Assembly: GCA_964473355.1 (NCBI GenBank)
Contig: CAYYOS010000074.1
Location: forward strand, 1 to 12,474
Direction of reading: 5' to 3'
DNA: 12,474 nucleotides
From: CAYYOS01 sp964473355
GTDB lineage: Bacteria > Pseudomonadota > Gammaproteobacteria > Burkholderiales > REEB80
Part shown: positions 1 to 6,223 of the stretch, piece by piece
How the letters are laid out: the number at the start of each line of letters is the position of its first letter
How positions within the stretch are numbered: the first letter of the stretch is position 1
The notes under the pieces: model-generated
Database searches by the model: none
Told to the model about the DNA's origin: nothing
The model's input: only the letters and a program-made list of their open reading frames with translations
Program-made: the position numbers and the translations under genes

Positions 1-2
1 AT

Positions 3-374
3 TCCCTGCTGCGGCTCTTGGGCGAGTTGGATGAGGCCACCAGCCCCGCAGTGACGTTTATTCGCACGCTCGATGCTCCGGCTTATCCAACCGTATGGGC
101 CGCTGTCGCCGCCGCATGGCAGATCGATGAAGATGCCGCGCTCACGGCCTACGTCTGGTCGTGGGTAGAAAATCAAACCATGGCGGCGATTAAAGCTGTG
201 CCGCTCGGGCAAGCCGCAGGCCAACGCATGATGTTGACACTCGGCGCGCACCTCGCACCGCTAGTCGCCGCAGCACGCGCGCTGCCCGAATCCGAGTACA
301 GCAACTTCGCACCCGGCTTCGCGATTGCGTGCAGCCAACACGAAATCCAGTATTCACGTTTATTCCGTTCCTGA
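3..374 (+). CDS. ureF: urease accessory protein UreF, C-terminal part (5' end outside window)
   Basis: The reading frame is open from the left edge of the window to TGA at 372-374, so about 123 C-terminal residues of a protein usually near 220-230 residues are visible. The segment around WSWVENQTMAAIKAVPLGQ, followed by AAGQRM and ending in the HEIQYSRLFRS tail, is the conserved helical C-terminus of UreF. In known systems UreF bridges the UreD(H)-apo-urease complex and UreG. It is needed for GTP-dependent delivery of nickel and carboxylation of the active-site lysine. The C-terminal tail seen here is the part that contacts UreD. The TTG at 18 and other internal codons are not convincing starts, because homology runs on toward the window edge. 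UreG follows 8 bases downstream, as in most ure operons. The identity is secure; only the N-terminus is missing. Confidence 0.93.
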   Translation, partial: SLLRLLGELDEATSPAVTFIRTLDAPAYPTVWAAVAAAWQIDEDAALTAYVWSWVENQTMAAIKAVPLGQAAGQRMMLTLGAHLAPLVAAARALPESEYSNFAPGFAIACSQHEIQYSRLFRS

Positions 375-382
375 GAAATAGT

Positions 383-994
383 ATGAACACGCGCACGCAA
401 CCCTTACGCATCGGCATCGGCGGTCCCGTCGGCTCCGGCAAAACCGCTTTAACCTTATCGCTGTGCCGCTTGCTGCGCGATCAATACAATATCGCGGTGG
501 TGACTAATGACATTTATACCGAGGAAGACGCGCAGTTTTTGGTGCGCAATGAAGCGTTGGCACCGGAGCGCATCATCGGTGTCGAGACCGGCGGCTGCCC
601 CCATACGGCGATCCGTGAAGATGCCTCAATCAACCTGGAAGCCGTGGCGCGCTTGTCCGCGAAATTTCCAGGCTTGGACGCAATCTTTGTCGAAAGTGGC
701 GGCGATAATTTAGCGGCCACGTTTAGCCCGGAGTTATCCGATCTCACCTTGTATGTGATCGACGTCGCGGCGGGTGACAAAATTCCACGCAAGGGCGGGC
801 CGGGCATTACCAAATCCGATTTGCTGGTTATCAACAAGATCGATCTCGCGCCGATGGTGGGTGCTTCCTTGGAAGTGATGGAGCGCGACGCAAAAAAAAT
901 GCGCGGGGAGCGGCCGTTTGTTTTCAGTAATCTCAAAACCGGGCAAGGGTTGAATGAGATCGTACAATTTATCGTGACTCAAGGATTGCTTTAA
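383..994 (+). CDS. ureG: urease accessory GTPase UreG
   Basis: This is a complete 203-residue protein, the normal UreG length. UreG is a SIMIBI-class GTPase that binds nickel and, with UreE, UreF and UreD, loads the urease active site using GTP hydrolysis. The visible motifs are the P-loop GGPVGSGKT (residues 13-21), the nickel-binding Cys-Pro-His at 72-74 within VETGGCPH, ESGGDN at 104-109 and the guanine-specificity motif NKID at 151-154. The ATG at 383 is chosen because it puts the P-loop at the usual distance from the N-terminus and follows a GAGA Shine-Dalgarno-like stretch at 373-376. An upstream in-frame ATG at 329 would overlap ureF by 46 bases and add 18 residues with no family support. 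The gene is probably co-transcribed with ureF. No convincing terminator follows it. Confidence 0.96.
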   Translation: MNTRTQPLRIGIGGPVGSGKTALTLSLCRLLRDQYNIAVVTNDIYTEEDAQFLVRNEALAPERIIGVETGGCPHTAIREDASINLEAVARLSAKFPGLDAIFVESGGDNLAATFSPELSDLTLYVIDVAAGDKIPRKGGPGITKSDLLVINKIDLAPMVGASLEVMERDAKKMRGERPFVFSNLKTGQGLNEIVQFIVTQGLL

Positions 995-1252
995 GCCCCT
1001 TATCTGGGTTGCGCCCGCAGGCAGTGCGAGCGAGCCTCGAAGTGCACTGGAACAGAGCGAACTCTTTCACTGCCTTGCGCCGAACCTCCATTTACAGCCG
1101 TAAGCCAGCCACGTTTACGTAAGCGATGATGGGTACAGTTTTTGCTGAAGTCCTCATGGCAATAACTAAGTACTGCCAAGCCTGAGTGCTTAGCAGTCAA
1201 CGGGGTTCCAAGTAGAACCTCATATCATCGTTCATTTACGGGAGGCTAAATA
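995..1252 (+). promoter_or_regulatory. non-coding leader between ureG and the porin gene, rich in inverted repeats
   Basis: These 258 bases hold no credible gene but several inverted repeats. AGGCAGTG at 1019-1026 is complementary to CACTGCCT at 1068-1075. The overlapping CAGTGC at 1022-1027 is complementary to GCACTG at 1044-1049, with GAG/CTC able to extend that stem inward, so the two pairings exclude each other. Farther down, CTAAGTAC pairs with GTGCTTAG around 1168-1194 (one G-U pair). GGGTTC pairs with GAACCT around 1203-1219, shortly before the ribosome binding site. A promoter for the porin probably lies here, but I cannot pick -35 and -10 boxes with confidence. The region could be a structured 5' leader or part of a dispersed repeat; this is inference. 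Confidence 0.4.
1240..1245 (+). promoter_or_regulatory. Shine-Dalgarno site of the porin gene
   Basis: GGGAGG lies 7 bases ahead of the ATG at 1253. It is the strongest ribosome binding site in the left half of the window and fixes the porin start. Confidence 0.8.
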
Positions 1253-2444
1253 ATGATTAGTAACAAACGTGCTTTTAGCAAAAAAGCGAGTGCATCGCGT
1301 ATCGGAGTGGGGAAGGTCTGCCTCAGTTTAATCGCCCTAAGCGTGCTATCCCCGGCCGCATACGCGGGCGCAACTATCAAAGGTCCGGGGGATAGTTCTT
1401 TCACGATAGGTGCTGGTTTACGTACAAGTTATACCAGCCTTGAGGATNNNNNNNNNNGGCACCTCCTCCTCCAATGATTTTGAAATAGATAGCGTAAGGA
1501 TCTACACCAGCGGCCAGATCATGAAGGGCATTAAGGCTACTATCAATGCCGAGCGTTCGCCCAGCGAAAGTTTTCGGGTTTTGGATGCCATTGCGCAGTT
1601 TGAGTTTTTTGAGTCTTTTAATGTGTGGGCGGGCCGCATGTTGCCGCCCAGTGATCGCGCGAACCTAGCTGGGCCATATTTCGCTAATGCTTGGCAGTAT
1701 CCGGGTGTGGTCTCGCAATACCCTGCGAAATTCGCCGGACGAGATACGGGGGTCACTGTTTGGGGCAAACCATTAAAGGGAAAATTAACCTACGCCGTGG
1801 GGGCGTTCAAAGGCCATAATAATGTCAGTGGCGGCTCCAATGATTCGGATAATTTGCTGTTTACCGGCCGCGTTGCATATAGCTTTCTAGATCCGGAGCC
1901 GGCGCCCGCCTATTATGTGGGCAACACCTACTATGGTTCGAACGATATTTTCACGTTAGGCGCAGCTTTCTTTCATCAAAAAGATGGCGTCGGCACCTCG
2001 ATTACCAAAGGCGATTACACCAGCTGGAATATCGATGCCCTATTTGAAAAGAAAATTGGAGCCGGTGCGCTGACCCTAGAAGGCGCTTTCTATAACTACG
2101 ATTTAGATGGCGTACGTGATTGTGGGGATGGTTTTGCTGGCGCGAGTGCTTGCCCCGGAGGCGATAACGTCGGGGGTCTTGCTGCCGGGGAAGCCTATCT
2201 TGCAACCGTGGCGTATTTGATCCCCGGCAAGGTTGGTATTGGTCAATTTCAACCTTTCGCACGATATCAACAATTTAAGCGAGATGTTGATAGTAGCAAG
2301 CTTGAGCAAACCGATTTCGGCGTGCACTACGTCATGGCAGGACACAACGCCCGCGTATCCGCAGTCTATTCCACTATAAAAGACCCGCTCGCCGCTGATC
2401 GTAGTCGTAATCAATTCATTCTCGGCGTACAGTTGCAATACTAA
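1253..2444 (+). CDS. outer-membrane porin, FmdC-like (short-chain amide/urea type), interrupted by a 10-N gap
   Basis: This encodes an outer-membrane beta-barrel. The N-terminus has a basic stretch, a hydrophobic core and an ALA-type signal-peptidase site near AAYAGA (about residue 38-42). The mature chain then begins with repeated amphipathic strands and ends in VQLQY, with the terminal aromatic residue typical of barrel proteins recognised by BamA. Segments such as RVLDAIAQFEF, GRMLPPSDRANL, FAGRDTGV and GIGQFQPFARY match what I recall of the porin O/P-like family, including FmdC, the short-chain amide and urea porin of Methylophilus. The N run at 1448-1457 splits the frame: codons before it continue only if the true gap length is a multiple of three, so ten N is not the real length. 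Two cysteines 10 codons apart (codons 2121 and 2151) may form a disulfide in a surface loop. The position right after ureFG supports a urea-uptake role, but substrate specificity is inferred. A strong terminator follows. Confidence 0.85.
1448..1457. other. assembly gap (10 N) inside the porin gene
   Basis: Ten consecutive N. The upstream and downstream coding frames differ by one base across it, so the real missing length must be a multiple of three if the gene is intact. The true length is unknown. Confidence 0.97.
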
Positions 2445-2450
2445 TGTTTA

Positions 2451-2485
2451 AAGGGACCGCGCCACTCGGCGCGGTCTTTATTCAT
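2451..2485 (+). terminator. rho-independent terminator after the porin gene
   Basis: A perfect 9-base-pair GC-rich stem (GACCGCGCC at 2455-2463, GGCGCGGTC at 2468-2476) with an ACTC loop is preceded by AAAGG and followed by TTTATTC. It sits 10 bases after the porin stop codon. The A-rich left flank could give some terminator function on the minus strand too, but no minus-strand gene ends here. Confidence 0.9.
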
Positions 2486-2592
2486 CTTATCGCTTTATTT
2501 TTTTACTTCCACAATCGATACCAAAGGCACACTAGTTCGGCGGGTTTCCCTTCCCCGTAGTCAGCAACATGGTACGGTTCACTAAAAGCCTC

Positions 2593-2626
2593 TAGAATAC
2601 GAGCTTCAAGTAAACGCTTTATTCTA
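2593..2626 (+). promoter_or_regulatory. inverted repeat just upstream of the sugar operon
   Basis: TAGAATA at 2593-2599 is exactly complementary to TATTCTA at 2620-2626, with a further AGC/GCT pairing inside, ending 11 bases before the ATG at 2638. It could be an operator or an RNA hairpin near the ribosome binding region. The operon start has no clear Shine-Dalgarno, only an A-rich stretch. The stem is AT-rich and short, so chance is possible. Confidence 0.3.
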
Positions 2627-2637
2627 AAAAAGATTAC

Positions 2638-3585
2638 ATGACGTATTTCGTCCATCCGTTAGGATTATGTGAATCCGAGGCCATAGGCGCGGGTACTAAA
2701 ATTTGGGCGTTCGCCCATGTCTTAAAGGGCGCGGTGCTAGGCAAAGATTGTAATATTTGCGACCATGTTTTTATCGAAAATAAGGTGGTTGTCGGAGACC
2801 GGGTCACTATAAAATCCGGCGTGCAGCTTTGGGATAACGTCACTTTAGAAGATGACGTATTTATTGGGCCGAACGCTACTTTCACCAACGATTTGTTCCC
2901 GCGCAGTAAGCAACACCCTCAAGAATTTGCTAAAACTCTGGTGCGCCACCATGCCTCGGTGGGCGCTAATGCAACACTGCTTTGCGGCTTAACTATCGGC
3001 GCCTACGCTATGGTAGGTGCGGGCTCGGTAGTTACCAAAGATGTACCCCCGAATGCCATCGTTGCCGGCAATCCCGCGCGCATATTGGGCTACGTCGATA
3101 CGGCGAAATCGCTTGTGCCAACCGGCTTGGGCGTAGTGGCGGAATCCAAAACCCCCTTGGGGCGCGCCGCGCTGTTCCGCTTGCCGCTCATCGAAGATAT
3201 TAGAGGGTCCCTTTCGTTTGCGGAAATTGAGGGGCAATTGCCATTCACGCCGCTACGCTATTTCTTGGTTTTTGATGTCCCCAATAAGGAGGTCCGAGGG
3301 GAACATGCGCACCGGACTTTGCATCAATTTCTTGTGTGTATTAAGGGCTCTTGTGCCATTGCTTTGGATGACGGGAGCCTACGCGAAGAAATCCTCTTAG
3401 ATGCGCCGACATTAGGGCTACACATCCCACCCATGATTTGGAGTGTTCAATATAAGTATTCCGCTGACGCGGTATTATTAGTATTGGCTTCCGACATTTA
3501 TCACGCGGACGATTACATTAGAGATTACGACGAATTCCGGGCGCTAATTAAAGCCCGCGAGAAACATGACGGTAGCCTTTCTTGA
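2638..3585 (+). CDS. wxcM: bifunctional sugar-nucleotide N-acetyltransferase / 3,4-ketoisomerase (WxcM type)
   Basis: This 315-residue, two-domain cytoplasmic enzyme has an N-terminal half (about 1-155) that is a left-handed beta-helix acyltransferase. It shows hexapeptide-like turns, a GPNATFTNDLFPRS segment (78-91), IGAYAMVGAGSVVTKDV (120-136) and the closing AGNPAR (143-148). The C-terminal half (about 175-305) is a cupin of the FdtA/QdtA/WxcM-C family, with RGEHAHR at 220-226 carrying the paired catalytic histidines (223, 225), then HIPPMIW (262-268) and YIRDYDEF (293-300). In known pathways the cupin converts dTDP-4-keto-6-deoxyglucose to the 3-keto isomer, an aminotransferase makes the 3-amino sugar, and the beta-helix enzyme N-acetylates it. 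The fused order seen here is that of Xanthomonas WxcM. The galacto (Fuc3N) or gluco (Qui3N) outcome cannot be read from sequence alone. The stop overlaps the next gene by 20 bases, indicating translational coupling. Confidence 0.9.
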   Translation: MTYFVHPLGLCESEAIGAGTKIWAFAHVLKGAVLGKDCNICDHVFIENKVVVGDRVTIKSGVQLWDNVTLEDDVFIGPNATFTNDLFPRSKQHPQEFAKTLVRHHASVGANATLLCGLTIGAYAMVGAGSVVTKDVPPNAIVAGNPARILGYVDTAKSLVPTGLGVVAESKTPLGRAALFRLPLIEDIRGSLSFAEIEGQLPFTPLRYFLVFDVPNKEVRGEHAHRTLHQFLVCIKGSCAIALDDGSLREEILLDAPTLGLHIPPMIWSVQYKYSADAVLLVLASDIYHADDYIRDYDEFRALIKAREKHDGSLS

Positions 3586-4684
3586 TTTAAAGGCGGCCTA
3601 TGCTGAGCTTGCATCCGAGCTGGGTAACGCAATTATGCGCGTTGTAAAAAGCGGATGGTACTTGCTAGGGGAAGAACTCAGTGCCTTCGAGGCCGAGTAT
3701 GCCGATTACGTGGGCACACGCTACTGCGTAGGCGTCGGCAATGGTCTGGATGCCATTCGACTCATATTAATTGGTAAAAATATCGGGCCCGGCGACGAAG
3801 TCCTGGTGCCCGCCAATACTTACATTGCGACTTGGCTTGCGATCAGTCAAACCGGTGCAATCCCGGTTCCGATAGATCCCGACCCGCATACTTATAATAT
3901 GGATCCCACCAAAATTAGGCCGGCAATTACCGAAAAAACCAAAGCTATCCTGGTCGTGCATTTATACGGTCAACCTGCCGACATGGACGCCATTAATAAA
4001 ATTGCTAGCGAGCAGCGGCTAATGGTGTTTGAAGATGCCGCCCAGGCGCATGGCGCGCGGTATCGCGGTAAGCGTGCAGGTAATTTAGCTGACGCGGCCG
4101 CGTGGAGTTTTTACCCTACTAAGAACCTCGGCGCAATGGGGGACGGTGGCGCGGTTACGACCAACGATGAAACCTTGGCTCACGCACTGCGAACGCTACG
4201 CAATTATGGGTCTGTAAAGAAATACGTTAACGAGCGGCAGGGTTACAACAGTCGCTTAGACGAGGTGCAAGCCGCGATCTTGCGCGTGAAACTTAGGTAT
4301 TTGGACCTATGGAACGCCCGCCGGGGAAAGCTTGCGCAATTTTATACGAAACATCTACGTGCACCCGGCGTAACGCTTCCTTATGTTGCCGACCAAGTTG
4401 AACACGCTTGGCACTTGTATGTTATTCGCTCAGTTCGGCGTTCCGAGCTACAAACGTATCTGCAAAGCCAAGGCATAGACACACTCATTCATTACCCTAT
4501 CCCGCCCCACATGCAGGCGGCATATTGCGATACGGGGATTTGTCTAAAGCAGACCTTCATGGCGACGCAGCTTGCCCAGGAAGTTTTGAGTCTACCGATG
4601 GGTCCGCATTTAACAGAGGCGCAAGCGGAACAAGTGGTGCGGTCAATTAATGCCATGCCTATGGACAATGCCGCAGCGAATTGA
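3566..4684 (+). CDS. fdtB: PLP-dependent dTDP-3-keto-6-deoxyhexose 3-aminotransferase (DegT/DnrJ/EryC1 family, FdtB-like)
   Basis: This 372-residue sugar aminotransferase has fold-type I features in order: GVGNGLDAI (56-64), the FEDAAQAHGARY segment (155-166) with the PLP-ring Asp and Gln, the Schiff-base lysine K186 in SFYPTKNLGAMGDGG, and NYGSVKKY with YNSRLDEVQAA (227-237) contributing to the dimer active site. The enzyme would move an amino group from glutamate to the 3-keto sugar made by the cupin domain encoded just upstream. The product then returns to the acetyltransferase domain of the same upstream protein. The ATG at 3566 lies inside the 3' end of that gene and follows GAGAAAC, consistent with coupled translation. 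The pairing with a WxcM-type protein is what points to FdtB/QdtB rather than another family member such as a PglE- or WbpE-like enzyme. The exact sugar remains inferred. Confidence 0.88.
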   Translation: MTVAFLDLKAAYAELASELGNAIMRVVKSGWYLLGEELSAFEAEYADYVGTRYCVGVGNGLDAIRLILIGKNIGPGDEVLVPANTYIATWLAISQTGAIPVPIDPDPHTYNMDPTKIRPAITEKTKAILVVHLYGQPADMDAINKIASEQRLMVFEDAAQAHGARYRGKRAGNLADAAAWSFYPTKNLGAMGDGGAVTTNDETLAHALRTLRNYGSVKKYVNERQGYNSRLDEVQAAILRVKLRYLDLWNARRGKLAQFYTKHLRAPGVTLPYVADQVEHAWHLYVIRSVRRSELQTYLQSQGIDTLIHYPIPPHMQAAYCDTGICLKQTFMATQLAQEVLSLPMGPHLTEAQAEQVVRSINAMPMDNAAAN

Positions 4685-6204
4685 ATACAGAAGCAGAAAG
4701 CGTCGCGCTAAACCGTGAGATATTTGCTTGGTGTGTCCGCCAAGCTAGAAAATGGTTAAAAAAAGAGCCGGAACGTGCCGCGCTTTGGTGTTCTTTAGCG
4801 GCGCACACAGCCACGCTCTATGGTTGTAGTGCCTTGGCCTCGGTAGAACTGGAAGCGGAATTGGCGCGCCTGGGACGACGTCTGACCGCGCCACCCGCTG
4901 CTGCTAATCATTTAAATCGACGCTGGCTGCACGTTTTTAGTATGGTTTACCCCGTGGGCGGACACACCGCATTGGTAGAACGCTGGCTGAAAAGAGACAG
5001 TTCGGCAGATCAGCATCACGCCTTGCTCACGTCACAAGAAACGGTGGAGTTTGCGCCGCGCCTACGCGACGCGATACAAATAAAACACGGCAGGGTGACG
5101 TCGTTAACCGAGAATGCCTCATTGCTAGAGCGCGCACAGCAACTGCGCGATATTGCCTGGCAAGAAGCGGATGTGGTGGTTCTGCATACGCATATGTGGG
5201 ACGTATTACCTGCTATCGCATTTAGCTTACCCGGCGGCCCGCCCGTGCTGCTTTTGAACCACGCCGACCATTGTTTTTGGGTGGGTGGCTCGGTAAGCGA
5301 TGTCGTCATAAATATTCGTGAATCCGGTCGACAGGTAGCCGAGGAATACCGAGGGTTAAAAAATCACACTGAATTACCCGTGCCTTTACCGGATTTTTTA
5401 AGCCCAGTTAATCTCGCGGAAGAAAAACATAGAAAAAAGACACAGGCGTTAACGCGCTTAGGGTTGGCACCAAACCTAACGGTATTCTTGACCGTCGGCT
5501 CTGGATTTAAGTACGAGCCTACGGAGGCGGCTAATTTTTTCGAAGCTGCTCAGGCAATTTTACAGCGTGTGCCCAATAGTTGTTTGATAGCGGTGGGCCC
5601 AAGTCCAAAAAATGAACGTTGGCAAACGCTCTATAAAAATACCCAAGGTAGGGCGATAGCTGTTGGGCAGCAAACCGATTTATATCCTTTCCATCTGGCG
5701 GCCGATATTTATTTAGAAGGATTTCCTTTTGGCTCGCTCACCGCGCTCTTAGAAGCGGGATTGGCGGGGCTGGCCAGCGTGCGTGCGCCACAGACTTGTC
5801 CTTCGCCATTCGTGGCGGATGGTGCCGCTTTGGAAAATGTCGCGCGCCCCTTAGATAGCAACGCGTATATCGATCTGGCGGTTCGACTTGCGGAAAACCA
5901 GAATCGGCGTAACGAATTGGCAATGACCTTAGCGCGGGCTATTAACCATCATCACTGTGGTAATGGTTGGCAAATATATCTACAGAAGTTGATCGCCGAG
6001 TTGCCATCCGCGCACCGTGGCTATGTCCCGTTTGCCACAAAACCCCTGGACGACCAGCGTAACCATTTCTGGCATAAGCTGCTAATGCTTGCCGCTACCG
6101 AAGACCCGCTGGCATACGTGTTTAACGAAGCTAAGCGCAACCATTTGCGCCCCGCGGTGGATAGCAAATTGTGGAAGGCGATACAGGAGGGCAAGCGGGA
6201 ATAG
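4681..6204 (+). CDS. GT-B fold glycosyltransferase of unclear specificity, TTG start
   Basis: This 507-residue protein has no membrane segments. An N-terminal helical stretch (about 1-70, rich in Ala, Leu and Glu) leads into a Rossmann-like half beginning HVFSMVYPVGGHTALVERWL (84-103), where the GGHT turn resembles the glycine-rich donor/acceptor loop of GT-B enzymes. The middle carries NHADHCFWVGG (193-203). The C-terminal half has FLTVGSGFKYEP (269-280) and LEGFPFGSLTALLEAG (345-360), whose acidic residues occupy the place of the GT4 EX7E motif but with eleven residues between them. A C-terminal extension of about 70 residues follows. The TTG at 4681 is chosen because its TTGA overlaps the preceding stop and the next in-frame ATG (4942) would remove the N-terminal domain. 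Context suggests it transfers the acetamido sugar, or builds the glycan that carries it; acceptor and donor are unknown. I know no characterised member. Confidence 0.7.
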   Translation: MNTEAESVALNREIFAWCVRQARKWLKKEPERAALWCSLAAHTATLYGCSALASVELEAELARLGRRLTAPPAAANHLNRRWLHVFSMVYPVGGHTALVERWLKRDSSADQHHALLTSQETVEFAPRLRDAIQIKHGRVTSLTENASLLERAQQLRDIAWQEADVVVLHTHMWDVLPAIAFSLPGGPPVLLLNHADHCFWVGGSVSDVVINIRESGRQVAEEYRGLKNHTELPVPLPDFLSPVNLAEEKHRKKTQALTRLGLAPNLTVFLTVGSGFKYEPTEAANFFEAAQAILQRVPNSCLIAVGPSPKNERWQTLYKNTQGRAIAVGQQTDLYPFHLAADIYLEGFPFGSLTALLEAGLAGLASVRAPQTCPSPFVADGAALENVARPLDSNAYIDLAVRLAENQNRRNELAMTLARAINHHHCGNGWQIYLQKLIAELPSAHRGYVPFATKPLDDQRNHFWHKLLMLAATEDPLAYVFNEAKRNHLRPAVDSKLWKAIQEGKRE

Positions 6205-6223
6205 GCTCGGCACCCTCGCGGCA

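Noticed and set aside
329..382. Upstream ATG giving a longer UreG
   Set aside because: It would overlap ureF by 46 bases and translate the ureF C-terminal coding DNA in another frame; the ATG at 383 has better spacing and family fit.
1000..1200. 66-codon minus-strand frame in the porin leader
   Set aside because: No ribosome binding site or recognisable domain, and the DNA is better explained by inverted repeats. It could be a remnant of a dispersed element, but nothing here shows it.
1410..1457. Separate porin start in the second frame before the N gap
   Set aside because: The codons between 1410 and the gap do not resemble porin; the signal peptide and first strand are in the frame starting at 1253, and the shift comes from the gap length.
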